Assembly: GCF_007896845.1 (NCBI RefSeq)
Contig: NZ_VOHS01000007.1
Coordinates: forward strand, 124,001-188,000
DNA length: 64,000 bases
DNA from: Chitinophaga pinensis
GTDB taxonomy: Bacteria > Bacteroidota > Bacteroidia > Chitinophagales > Chitinophagaceae
Reading direction: 5' to 3'
Of this stretch, positions 1 through 8,787 are shown in pieces (the first letter of the stretch is position 1; each line of letters starts with the position of its first letter). The position numbers were made by a program, and so were the translations under genes. Under the pieces are notes generated by a model, which was not told where the DNA came from, made no database searches, and worked only from the letters and a program-made list of their open reading frames with translations.

Positions 1-687
1 ATGACTCATGGTATCGAACGCCTGGCAAAAGCACCCATCTTCATCGATGATACCCCGGCCCTCAACATCTTCGAGCTCCGCGCAAAAGCAAGAAGACTGG
101 TACACAACCACGGCGTAGGAGTCATCATCATCGACTACCTGCAGCTGATGAGTGGTAGCGCAGACGGTAAAGGTTCCAATCGTGAGCAGGAGATCAGTAA
201 GATCTCGCGTGACCTGAAAGGGCTGGCGAAAGAGTTACAGGTGCCGATCCTCGCACTGTCCCAGTTGAGCCGTGATGTGGAAAAACGTAAAGATGGTAAC
301 AAGATGCCACAGCTGAGTGACCTCCGTGAATCTGGTGCGATTGAGCAGGATGCCGACATGGTAATGTTCCTGTACCGTCCCGAATACTACGAGATCAATA
401 CGAATGAAATGGGTGAGTCCAATAAAGGTGAAACCCACGTTCGTATCGCGAAACACCGTAACGGTCAGCTCGATACCATCAAACTGCGCGCAATCCTCGA
501 ATTCCAGCGTTTTGAAGATGATGGTAGTCTGGAAAACCCAGGTGGAGGCAGCAGCAACGCATTCGCAGGTATGCGTAACCACGACGCAGGTGGTGGCGGC
601 AACGATGAAGCGAAGCTGTATATCCAGAAGGGTTCCCGCATGAACGACATGAACTTCGACGAAGGTTTTGAAGACGCTCCTTTTTAG
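1..687 (+). CDS. dnaB: Replicative DNA helicase DnaB, C-terminal part (cut by window edge)
   Basis: This is the C-terminal RecA-like ATPase half of the replicative helicase that unwinds DNA ahead of the fork. The Walker B segment IIIDYLQLMSG lies near residues 42-52. The family motif RESGAIEQDADMVMFLYRP follows at about 109-127, and KHRNGQLDTIKL near 151-162. The last 50 or so residues are Gly/Asn-rich and acidic, probably a flexible tail. The N-terminal domain and Walker A lie upstream of base 1, so the ATG at base 1 is an internal Met rather than the true start. A strong terminator follows within 30 bases. Confidence 0.93.
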   Translation: MTHGIERLAKAPIFIDDTPALNIFELRAKARRLVHNHGVGVIIIDYLQLMSGSADGKGSNREQEISKISRDLKGLAKELQVPILALSQLSRDVEKRKDGNKMPQLSDLRESGAIEQDADMVMFLYRPEYYEINTNEMGESNKGETHVRIAKHRNGQLDTIKLRAILEFQRFEDDGSLENPGGGSSNAFAGMRNHDAGGGGNDEAKLYIQKGSRMNDMNFDEGFEDAPF

Positions 688-711
688 CAAAAGAGATTAG
701 TAGCAATACTG

Positions 712-740
712 AAAGGCGTCCGACACCGGACGCCTTTTTT
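712..740 (+). terminator. Rho-independent terminator after dnaB
   Basis: A perfect 11-bp stem (712-722 with 727-737) has an ACAC loop and ends in a run of T. It separates dnaB from the MATE gene. Confidence 0.9.
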
Positions 741-765
741 ATTACCCCCTATTGAAGCAATTATT

Positions 766-2118
766 ATGTGGACTAAATATCGTCAGTACTATAAAGACAA
801 TTTTCAACTGGCCTATCCGGTCGTGATCTCCCAGCTGGGACACACCATGGTCGCTTTCTCCGATACCATCGTTATCGGTCACACCGGTGATGTGCCACTG
901 GCTGCCGTAGCATTGGGCAGCAGCCTCTTTTCTATTTTCATGGTAGTGGGCATCGGCATGTCCTACGGACTCACACCATTGATCGCACAGGAAAACGGAA
1001 GAAAGAATCTCTCCCGTTGTGGTTATCTATTGCGTCACAGTCTTGCAATCAATATCCTGCTGGGCGTTTTATTATCCGCCTTTATTATCATCGGTAGTAA
1101 TCACCTCGATCTCCTCGGACAGGAAGAAAGGGTACGCGTACTGGCAAAACCCTTCCTGCAACTGCTGGGCTTTTCATTTTTCCCATTGATGATCTTCCTG
1201 ACATTCAAACAGTTTGCAGAAGGATTGGGATTTACCCGGCAGGCAATGAATATCAGTATCATCGGCAACGTACTGAATATCGTACTTGGTATCGTGCTGG
1301 TATATGGCCTGTTTGGTGCGCCTAAAATGGGCGTAGTAGGTGTCGGTATCGCCACCCTGACTGACCGTACTTTAATGGGGGTGGCTATGGCATGGTATGT
1401 ACTGCGCTCTCCCCGTTTTAAGCCCTATCTGCTGGAATTCAGACAACGGTATCTGTCCGGCGCAGCATTGAAACAACTATTAGGTATCGGTACACCCGTG
1501 GCTTTACAATATGTCTTCGAAATAAGCGCATTCAGTGGCGCCATCGTAATGGCCGGCTGGATCGGCGCCCGTGAACAGGCAGCTCACCAGATAGCCATCA
1601 ACCTTGCATCTATCACCTATATGATGGCAAGTGGCATCTCTGCCGCCGCCGGCATAAAAAGCGGTAACCACTTTGGCGCCGAACAATGGAAAGACCTGCG
1701 CTCATCCGCCATTGCCAGTTATCATATGGTACTCGTCATGATGGGTACGACCGCCCTGATCTTCATGTTGGGATGCCGCCTGCTGCCATTGATGTATATC
1801 AGTGATCCGCAGGTGATAGATATCGCAGCTCACCTGCTGATCATCGCCGCTTTCTTCCAGCTGTTTGATGGTACACAGGTAGTAGGATTGGGTATCTTAC
1901 GTGGTCTGGGAGATGTACGCGTACCGACTGTGATCACTTTGCTCGCTTACTGGGGCCTTGGATTGCCGATTGGTTATCTCTTCGGTATCTACCTGAACTT
2001 CGGTATACAGGGTATCTGGTGGGGATTGCTGATCGGATTGCTGACCGCCTCCATCCTCTTATTCTTCAGATTCCAACATAAGACAAAAGCAGTATTGGCA
2101 GGCGCATATGCAAAATAA
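766..2118 (+). CDS. MATE family multidrug/cation efflux transporter
   Basis: An inner-membrane protein of 450 aa, the usual MATE length, with about 12 hydrophobic segments in two halves. The N-terminal half starts with the family-type LAYPVVISQLGHTMVAFSDT, and the second half has the matching VALQYVFEISAFSGAIVMAGW around residues 246-266. Members export drugs or cationic metabolites in exchange for Na+ or H+. The substrate cannot be read from the sequence. The gene lies between two strong terminators, so it is probably transcribed alone. Confidence 0.9.
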   Translation: MWTKYRQYYKDNFQLAYPVVISQLGHTMVAFSDTIVIGHTGDVPLAAVALGSSLFSIFMVVGIGMSYGLTPLIAQENGRKNLSRCGYLLRHSLAINILLGVLLSAFIIIGSNHLDLLGQEERVRVLAKPFLQLLGFSFFPLMIFLTFKQFAEGLGFTRQAMNISIIGNVLNIVLGIVLVYGLFGAPKMGVVGVGIATLTDRTLMGVAMAWYVLRSPRFKPYLLEFRQRYLSGAALKQLLGIGTPVALQYVFEISAFSGAIVMAGWIGAREQAAHQIAINLASITYMMASGISAAAGIKSGNHFGAEQWKDLRSSAIASYHMVLVMMGTTALIFMLGCRLLPLMYISDPQVIDIAAHLLIIAAFFQLFDGTQVVGLGILRGLGDVRVPTVITLLAYWGLGLPIGYLFGIYLNFGIQGIWWGLLIGLLTASILLFFRFQHKTKAVLAGAYAK

Positions 2119-2124
2119 AGCTGC

Positions 2125-2182
2125 CTGACAGATAAAAAGAGCCTGTATCATACTTTTGATACAGGCTCTTTTTATCTGTCAG
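2125..2182 (+). terminator. Very long perfect hairpin terminator
   Basis: A perfect 26-bp inverted repeat (2125-2150 with 2157-2182) has a 6-base loop. It contains a central A5/T5 tract, so it could terminate in both directions. It begins seven bases after the MATE stop codon. Confidence 0.85.
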
Positions 2183-2184
2183 CA

Positions 2185-2214
2185 TTGTACTGAATCATAT
2201 CATCCCGATATTTG
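2185..2214 (+). promoter_or_regulatory. Probable rsmE promoter (Bacteroidota type)
   Basis: TTG at 2185-2187 is followed after 19 bases by GATATTTG at 2207-2214, close to the TTG/TAnnTTTG promoter pattern of Bacteroidota. The rsmE start codon lies 20 bases further on. Confidence 0.45.
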
Positions 2215-2234
2215 CAAAAATTAAACAGGCAATC

Positions 2235-2939
2235 ATGTTTTACGCAAAAGACATTACTCCGCAGTCAGGACATTATACCATGGACGAGCCTACTTCAAAA
2301 TACTGTATCATGGTACTCCGACATGAGAAAGGCGATGAAGTACTGTTAACCGACGGACGCGGTGGCCGTTATACAACCACCATCACTGACGATAACCGGA
2401 AGAAATGTATAGTCACCGTAAAACAATATGAACTGATGCCACCTGTATCATCACCGGTCCGTATTGCGATCTCCTTTACAAAGAACTCCTCCCGTATAGA
2501 ATGGTTCCTTGAAAAAGCTACCGAAATAGGCATGCAGATGATCATCCCGCTGGTGAGCCAGCGTACTGAAAAGGAAAAGTTCCGCGCAGACCGTTTTGAG
2601 AATATCCTCGTATCTGCAATGTTACAATCACAACAGTATTATCTGCCTGAATTAACCGCCCCCGCCTCCTTCGATGCATTAGTCCAACAACCGCCCTCAC
2701 AGCAGCTGTTGATTGCACACTGTCTGCCGGAACAAAAAACACATCTCTGGCAAGCCATGCAACCGGGAAAAGACAGCCTGCTGCTGATAGGACCCGAAGG
2801 CGACTTTACCCCCGAAGAAATCCAGCTGGCTTTGGATAAAGGATTTCAACCGGTTTCTCTGGGTGATAACCGCCTGCGTACAGAGACGGCCGGCGTAGTC
2901 GGATGTACCATGATGAATGCGGTGAATGCCGGCGGTTAA
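2235..2939 (+). CDS. rsmE: 16S rRNA (uracil-1498-N3)-methyltransferase RsmE
   Basis: A SPOUT-fold methyltransferase that uses SAM to methylate U1498 of 16S rRNA in the 30S subunit. It is 234 aa, the normal length. An N-terminal PUA-like part carries the typical HYTMDEPTSKYCIMVLRHEKG. The methyltransferase part shows KATEIGMQMIIPLVSQRT near 94-111. The knot and SAM site follow as LLLIGPEGDFTPEEI (about 181-195) and LGDNRLRTETAG (about 209-220). All family motifs are present, so the assignment is firm. Confidence 0.96.
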   Translation: MFYAKDITPQSGHYTMDEPTSKYCIMVLRHEKGDEVLLTDGRGGRYTTTITDDNRKKCIVTVKQYELMPPVSSPVRIAISFTKNSSRIEWFLEKATEIGMQMIIPLVSQRTEKEKFRADRFENILVSAMLQSQQYYLPELTAPASFDALVQQPPSQQLLIAHCLPEQKTHLWQAMQPGKDSLLLIGPEGDFTPEEIQLALDKGFQPVSLGDNRLRTETAGVVGCTMMNAVNAGG

Positions 2940-2991
2940 CAATACACATGTTTATCCCTTCTTAGTCGATACGCAAAAGCATTAACAGTTT

Positions 2992-3555
2992 ATGAATACC
3001 TATACCTTTAGCAGAAAGAATATCATTATCGCGATATGTGTCGTTTGCATTACTCCTTTGATGGTCTTAACTGCAATAAAAATCAGCTCGTTTCTGGAAA
3101 AAGCGAGAGAAGCGGAAATAATGCAACAGATCAGAAATAGTAATACACGGACAAAGTGTAGAGCGCTGTATCAGTCAGCGGATCCCGGGGAAAGAAGAGC
3201 AGGAGTAGAATATTTTGTGGGTGGAAGACAGTATAATAAAGAACAGATAATCTCACCCGATTTTTCCATTGACCGTGATGCCTTCATTTACGAGGTGTTG
3301 TACGACAGTAAAAAACCTCAGAACAGTTGGGTGAATTTTGATAAACCACTAATGACCAATAGAGATAGTATCAGGACCGGGGCAACAATAGAAACCGTTA
3401 CTGATAGCACGATTACATTTTCTTATGAATTTTTAAGTGATACACTGTATTGCACAAAAGCCCTCCCGAAGGGAAAAACGGTTAAAAAAGGAGATATCTA
3501 TGCTATAGAGTACGAATTCAATCACCCTAAACAGGTAAACCTGGAATTAGAATAA
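2992..3555 (+). CDS. Hypothetical single-pass membrane protein
   Basis: I do not recognise a family. The 187-aa product has one hydrophobic segment at about residues 11-31, then a charged helical stretch, then a soluble domain rich in beta-type residues. The topology suggests a membrane anchor with an extracytoplasmic C-terminal domain. It follows rsmE by 52 bases on the same strand. No promoter or partner is obvious. Codon use looks slightly more A/T-rich than in neighbours. Confidence 0.6.
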   Translation: MNTYTFSRKNIIIAICVVCITPLMVLTAIKISSFLEKAREAEIMQQIRNSNTRTKCRALYQSADPGERRAGVEYFVGGRQYNKEQIISPDFSIDRDAFIYEVLYDSKKPQNSWVNFDKPLMTNRDSIRTGATIETVTDSTITFSYEFLSDTLYCTKALPKGKTVKKGDIYAIEYEFNHPKQVNLELE

Positions 3556-3713
3556 CCCGGCTTACCGGATTGATATCCGTCTTTAATAACCAATTTACAG
3601 ATGATGTAAGGGTAATAAACCGCCCTGCCCTGTTGGAAAAGTTAAGATTTAATTGTAGATTACACACTTATAAGGGTATGTAGAACAATGTAACGTCTTT
3701 ATACTTTTTCACG

Positions 3714-4298
3714 GTGAAAAACGCTCGCATCCATCCGGATTCCACACACACGGATCAATACCTGTGGGACATGATCAGGACTGACTCGGTAGACGCTTTT
3801 AACGAAGTGTACAACCGTTACTGGGATATGCTGTATCATGTTACCCTGAAACGCCTGCAGGTAAAGGAAGTCGCCGAAGAGATCGTACAGGACACATTCA
3901 TCATTCTCTGGGAAAAAAGACACGATATTGAAATCTCCGTCCTGAAACATTACCTTTTTGCCATCACCCGTTACGCCGTATTTCATTACATCGCTAAGCA
4001 ACAGACGATTGCCTCCCGTATGAAAGCCCTGTCGCATACACCGCAACTGGCGGGTGGGCATGCCGATCTGGAAAGTCTTGTCAGCGATCGCTTATTATTA
4101 CAGCTTATAGAAACCATCTCCAATGAATTACCGGAGAAAAGCAGACAAGTGTTCCGGTATAATAAACTGCTGGACCACTCCTTGTTACAGGCAGCGAAAA
4201 CTTTTGATATATCTCCTAAAACAGCAGAAGGCCACCTTACAAAAGCCCTGAAAACCCTGCGTGTAAAACTAAGCGCATTGTACGGTGCGCTCCTCTGA
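3714..4298 (+). CDS. ECF RNA polymerase sigma factor (FecI-like)
   Basis: A group IV sigma factor of about 194 aa that directs RNA polymerase to a small target set. Sigma region 2 includes AFNEVYNRYWDMLYHVTLKR near 23-42 and EEIVQDTFIILWEKR near 59-73. Region 4 is a helix-turn-helix ending in ISPKTAEGHLTKALKTLR. The GTG start keeps the first helix of region 2; the next in-frame ATG at 3771 would remove part of it. A TACTTTTT sequence at 3702-3709 resembles a -7 element but sits very close to the GTG, so the start is not certain. Gene order indicates that the FecR protein just downstream is its partner and the SusC/SusD genes its target. Confidence 0.9.
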   Translation: MKNARIHPDSTHTDQYLWDMIRTDSVDAFNEVYNRYWDMLYHVTLKRLQVKEVAEEIVQDTFIILWEKRHDIEISVLKHYLFAITRYAVFHYIAKQQTIASRMKALSHTPQLAGGHADLESLVSDRLLLQLIETISNELPEKSRQVFRYNKLLDHSLLQAAKTFDISPKTAEGHLTKALKTLRVKLSALYGALL

Positions 4299-4383
4299 AC
4301 CCTCCCTCAAAAAAATATTTTATTTACAGCAAGGGTAAATTGTCAGTTTAACACTCTATATATAATATACAATACTGAAGCCG

Positions 4384-5220
4384 ATGTCTGACGACTATAT
4401 TCGTTCTCTTGCACGTAAGTGGCTGGCCGGTAATGCAACCGAAGAAGAAACCGCAGCCCTGATGCAATGGTATGGGAAAGAGGAGGAAAAGCACCGTATT
4501 CCCGTCCGGTGGATAGGCATAGCCGCTACATTGTTACTGGCAGCAGGTATCTGGTGGATCATGCAAAAACCGGAAGGGCGGAAAATGGCAGTGTATGTAC
4601 CTCGCGAACAACAAAACAGGATCGTACTGCCGGATAGTTCCATCGTATGGCTGAATGCAGACAGCAAACTGCAATACCGGGAAGATACGCTTTCACGGGA
4701 AGTAACCCTCACCGGAGAAGGTTTTTTTGACGTCAGTAAAAGGACTAAACCATTCATCGTAAAAGCAGGCAAATGTATTACGACAGTACTGGGTACATCT
4801 TTTAATATCAAAGCATATAATAATGAAGCCGTCGCTATTACCGTCGCTTCCGGAAAGATTCAGGTACAGGATGAAAAAAAACATATCAGCATATTAACAG
4901 CCAACAAACAGATCACGCTGGAAAAGATGACAGTCGAACGAACAGTGAACGCTACGGTTGCCCACGCCTGGATCCACGGCAGGTTTGAGATAGACAATGA
5001 AACATTTGAAACAGTGGCGAATAACCTGAGCAGAAAATATGGGGTCACTTTTTACTTTGAAAATGATGCCCTGCGTACCTGTACATTCATCGCCAGCTTT
5101 GATGAACATGCCACGTTGGAGAGAATACTCGGACTATTATGTAAGATCAACAATTCCACGTTCCGCCTTAGCGAAGATCAGCAGGATGTGTATATCAGCG
5201 GACAAGGTTGCAGTTTATAA
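4384..5220 (+). CDS. FecR-type anti-sigma factor
   Basis: An inner-membrane regulator of 278 aa. The cytoplasmic N-terminal part (about 1-40) would bind the sigma factor, a Trp-rich membrane segment spans about 43-60, and the periplasmic FecR domain contains VLPDSSIVWLNADSKLQY, EGFFDVSK and VLGTSFNIKAY. The C-terminal 70 residues form the usual STN-interacting domain. In this family the signal passes from a TonB receptor with an STN domain through FecR to the sigma factor, and the SusC protein downstream does carry an STN domain. It lies 85 bases after the sigma gene. Confidence 0.92.
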   Translation: MSDDYIRSLARKWLAGNATEEETAALMQWYGKEEEKHRIPVRWIGIAATLLLAAGIWWIMQKPEGRKMAVYVPREQQNRIVLPDSSIVWLNADSKLQYREDTLSREVTLTGEGFFDVSKRTKPFIVKAGKCITTVLGTSFNIKAYNNEAVAITVASGKIQVQDEKKHISILTANKQITLEKMTVERTVNATVAHAWIHGRFEIDNETFETVANNLSRKYGVTFYFENDALRTCTFIASFDEHATLERILGLLCKINNSTFRLSEDQQDVYISGQGCSL

Positions 5221-5246
5221 TTTCACGCACAATAAGTAATCCCGTT

Positions 5247-5311
5247 ATGAAACAAACAAACAATTTCCCAGGCAACACCACATAAAAAATCCTTTCCTGA
5301 AAGGAAAGGAT
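5247..5311 (+). other. Possible leader peptide and hairpin before susC
   Basis: A 12-codon ORF (MKQTNNFPGNTT) at 5247-5285 is followed at once by a perfect 10-bp hairpin (5289-5298 with 5302-5311, loop GAA). Further down, AGCGCTGT near 5319 can pair imperfectly with ACAGGCGCT near 5360. This is a plausible structured leader for susC, but translation of the peptide is unproven. Confidence 0.25.
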
Positions 5312-5409
5312 AAACATAGCGCTGTCTGCATCAAAGTCTGCAAACCATACATGCAAACAGGCGCTACGGCTTTGTATTCTATTACATCATACAAAATGCA
5401 TTTAAAGAT

Positions 5410-8400
5410 ATGAAATACTCCGGTATTTTGTCAGGGATGCCTATGCGCTCATCCCGGCTGATATATTATTTACCTGATCTCTTATTTAAGCTGATGCGTA
5501 CTGTGATCATGATAATGATGGTGCTGTGCACGACAACATTTCTGCTGATGGCCCGTCCCTCCAGTGGACAAGACCTCAGTACCGTCATGTTGCAGCTCAA
5601 CACCAAAGAAGGAAAACTGGACAAAGTCCTGAAGCGTATCGAAACGCAGGCCCCCTTCTTTTTTATTGTGGATGGCACACTCGCCGGCAGCATTCCCACT
5701 CCCGCCCTTGAAGGAACAAAACGCTCCCTGAAAGAAGTGCTGGATATACTGCTGCCCGATGAACTGTTCTATGTACAGGATGGCAATTATATCATTATCA
5801 AAAGAAGACCGATGTCAGCCGCTATGCAGGCTGTCGCCGAAGGTATCACACCTCCCGCAGGAATGGCGAAAGTCATCACAGGTATAGTGACCGATGAAAA
5901 AGGAATGCCGCTACCGGGTGTAAGTATCGTCGTAAAAGCTTCCCGTGCGGGCACTATGACAAACGATAAAGGCGTCTTTTCACTCGAAGCAAGAGGAGAT
6001 GCAGATACTCTGCTGATCAGTTATATCGGTTATCGTACACAGGAAGTGGCTGTAAGAGGCCGTAGTCAGCTGAACATCCAGCTGGCATTAAGCGAAAACT
6101 CCCTTGCCGATGTTGTCGTAATTGGTTATGGCAGCCTGCGGAAAGGCGATCTGACCAGCGCTGTTGCTACCGTGAAGTCAGAAAGTTTTGTCAAAGGGAA
6201 TGTACTGGATGCCGGTCAGCTGTTACAAGGCAAAGTAGCCGGTTTGTCTATCGGTACACCAAGCGGAGACCCTACCAGTGGTTCACAAATCCTGCTGCGT
6301 GGTAATACAACCCTGTTGGGCGCAAATGCGAATCCACTGGTACTGATCGATGGTATCCCCGGCGATCTTAAGACCGTAGCACCGGAAGATATCGAGTCAG
6401 TAGACGTCCTGAAAGATGGTTCTGCTGCTGCGATCTATGGTACGCGTGGTACAAATGGTGTGATCATCATCACCACCCGTAGAGCCAGTGGTACATTCAG
6501 TAATTCCGTTGATTACAGCGGGTATGTCAGTACACAGAAGATTGCCCGCAAACCGGAAATGCTGACTGCGGATGATTATCGTAAACAGATCGCAGAAGGG
6601 CTGAGAGACGCTTCCTGGAATCAGGGCGCTAATACCGACTGGCTGAAAGAAATATCGCAGACACCACTCACACATGTACATAACCTGACTTTCCGGGGCG
6701 GCAATAGTAAAACAAACTACCTCGCTAACGTGAACTACCGTTCTCTGGAAGGTGTCATGAAGAAATCAGACAACCGCACATTTACCGGTCGTATCGATAT
6801 CAACCATAGTATGCTGGATGATAAACTACGTATCAATCTTGGCATGCTGAACGCGAATAATAAATATACCACTACAGGTGATGGATTCAGTTTCAATGGA
6901 TATACCTACAGACAGGCCATGATCCGTAATCCTACTTCACCGGTACGTGATTCTCTGGGAAACTGGTATGAGCAGACAGGGCTCTTTAACTATGAAAATC
7001 CCTTGTCAAGACTATATGAAAGCGATGGACGTAATACCTCCCAGAATTCGCGTTTAAATGGCTCACTGACCCTCTTGCCTGTCGAAGGACTGAAACTGTC
7101 TGCATTGTTCTCTTATACGCGTTATAATGAGGATAGAGGGTATGCTGAGACCAAACGTCATATCTCCACCCTGAGAGATGGCCGGAATGGATATGCTTCT
7201 GTAGGAAGTACACAATCTATTGACAGGCTCATGGAATTGACCGCACAATACAATAAGAATGTAGGACGACATAAATTTACCTTACTGGGTGGTTATAGTT
7301 ATCAGGAAAATGAATTTAATACCCATTGGGCACAGAACTGGGATTTCCCGACAGACCGTTTTACCTATAATAACATTGGTATCGGACAAGCCCTGAAAGA
7401 AGGACTGGCACCTGAATACAGCGAAAAGAGAGAAACAAACCTGATCGGTTTCTTTGGCAGGGCAACCTATAGTTTCGATGATCGTTATCTGTTACTGGCC
7501 AGTTTAAGACATGAAGCGGCGAGCCAATTGTATGGTACGAAACAGCCATGGGGTAACTTCCCGGCAATATCCGCAGGATGGCGTATCAGTAATGAGGCAT
7601 TCATGAAAAGACAAAGTCTGTTCGATGACCTGAAACTGCGTGTAGGTTATGGTGTTACCGGTACACAACCGACTGACCTGTTCCTTGGCGTAGCTATTCT
7701 GAGCTATGGCGCTTATGTATATTCTAATGGCGTGTGGATACAGACACTCGGACCTTCACAGAATCCTAACGCGGACCTTCGCTGGGAAGAAAAACATGAA
7801 ACCAATGCAGGTGTTGACTTCTCAATGTTTCAGGGTAGAATCAGCGGTAGTGTGGATTATTACATCCGTCGTATCAATGGGCTGTTGTATGACTATCAGG
7901 TGCCTAGTCCGCCAAACCTCTTTTCTTCTACCCGCGCGAACGTAGGTAAGATGGAGAACAAAGGACTTGAAGTGATCGTCAACTTTATCCCTGTCAAAAC
8001 AAAAGACTTCGAATGGAGCAGCAGTGTGAACTTCTCAACCAATACGAATAAACTGCTCAGCCTTTCCAATAATATATACAAGGCTACCAATAACTACTTT
8101 ACTACCGGCGGCACCGGTGAACCTATCCAGACATTCACACACATTGTGAACATCGGAGACAAGATCGGTGACTTTTATGGTTTCAAAGTAGTGGATATTT
8201 CTCAGGATGGTAAATGGGTGTATGAAGGTCGTGATGGTAAACCCGTCAATTATGATGATTACCAGCACGCTTTTGAAGATAAACGTGTACTCGGAAATGG
8301 TTTGCCGAAATATTACGGCGGATGGAACAACAGCTTCCGTTACAAACGATTTGACCTGAATATTACCATGCGTGGTGCATTTGATTATCAGATACTGAAT

Positions 8401-8769
8401 TTTCAAAGGATGTATTATGAGAATACCGGTCTGCAACAGTATAACCGCCTGAAATCAGCCTATGATAAGGTGTTCGGTAAGGCCATACTGAGTAAGGATA
8501 TGCCTCTGGAGTTCAATAGCTACTATGTGGAAAATGGCGATTTCTGGAAGGTAGATAACATCACACTGGGATATAACATCCCTAACCTGAAATCGAAATA
8601 CCTGCACGCCGCAAGAGTCTATGTATCCACGCTCAACACTTTTGTCATTACAGGTTATAAAGGGATAGATCCCGAAGTAAACAGACTGGGCCTTGCACCG
8701 GGTGCTGATGACAGAGATAAATATCCGTCTGTGAGAACATTTACTGTTGGTGTAAACATGAGTTTCTGA
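5410..8769 (+). CDS. SusC/RagA-type TonB-linked outer-membrane transporter with STN domain
   Basis: An outer-membrane beta-barrel of 1119 aa that imports oligosaccharides with its SusD partner, powered by TonB. A long N-terminal region carries a hydrophobic signal around residues 28-48. An STN (secretin/TonB short N-terminal) domain lies at about 60-125, a carboxypeptidase-regulatory-like beta domain at about 155-230 (GIVTDEKGMPLPGVSIVVK), and the plug starts with DVVVIGYGSLRKGDLTSAVA. The chain ends in an aromatic residue (VNMSF), as barrel proteins do. The STN domain fits signalling to the adjacent FecR. The next gene is susD-like, with 18 bases between them. Confidence 0.95.
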   Translation: MKYSGILSGMPMRSSRLIYYLPDLLFKLMRTVIMIMMVLCTTTFLLMARPSSGQDLSTVMLQLNTKEGKLDKVLKRIETQAPFFFIVDGTLAGSIPTPALEGTKRSLKEVLDILLPDELFYVQDGNYIIIKRRPMSAAMQAVAEGITPPAGMAKVITGIVTDEKGMPLPGVSIVVKASRAGTMTNDKGVFSLEARGDADTLLISYIGYRTQEVAVRGRSQLNIQLALSENSLADVVVIGYGSLRKGDLTSAVATVKSESFVKGNVLDAGQLLQGKVAGLSIGTPSGDPTSGSQILLRGNTTLLGANANPLVLIDGIPGDLKTVAPEDIESVDVLKDGSAAAIYGTRGTNGVIIITTRRASGTFSNSVDYSGYVSTQKIARKPEMLTADDYRKQIAEGLRDASWNQGANTDWLKEISQTPLTHVHNLTFRGGNSKTNYLANVNYRSLEGVMKKSDNRTFTGRIDINHSMLDDKLRINLGMLNANNKYTTTGDGFSFNGYTYRQAMIRNPTSPVRDSLGNWYEQTGLFNYENPLSRLYESDGRNTSQNSRLNGSLTLLPVEGLKLSALFSYTRYNEDRGYAETKRHISTLRDGRNGYASVGSTQSIDRLMELTAQYNKNVGRHKFTLLGGYSYQENEFNTHWAQNWDFPTDRFTYNNIGIGQALKEGLAPEYSEKRETNLIGFFGRATYSFDDRYLLLASLRHEAASQLYGTKQPWGNFPAISAGWRISNEAFMKRQSLFDDLKLRVGYGVTGTQPTDLFLGVAILSYGAYVYSNGVWIQTLGPSQNPNADLRWEEKHETNAGVDFSMFQGRISGSVDYYIRRINGLLYDYQVPSPPNLFSSTRANVGKMENKGLEVIVNFIPVKTKDFEWSSSVNFSTNTNKLLSLSNNIYKATNNYFTTGGTGEPIQTFTHIVNIGDKIGDFYGFKVVDISQDGKWVYEGRDGKPVNYDDYQHAFEDKRVLGNGLPKYYGGWNNSFRYKRFDLNITMRGAFDYQILNFQRMYYENTGLQQYNRLKSAYDKVFGKAILSKDMPLEFNSYYVENGDFWKVDNITLGYNIPNLKSKYLHAARVYVSTLNTFVITGYKGIDPEVNRLGLAPGADDRDKYPSVRTFTVGVNMSF

Positions 8770-8787
8770 TCCGTTAATGCTACTGTT

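Noticed and set aside
235..690. Long minus-strand frame opposite dnaB
   Set aside because: It is the antisense shadow of a conserved coding sequence, as are many similar frames opposite rsmE, susC, GH127 and the kinase gene.
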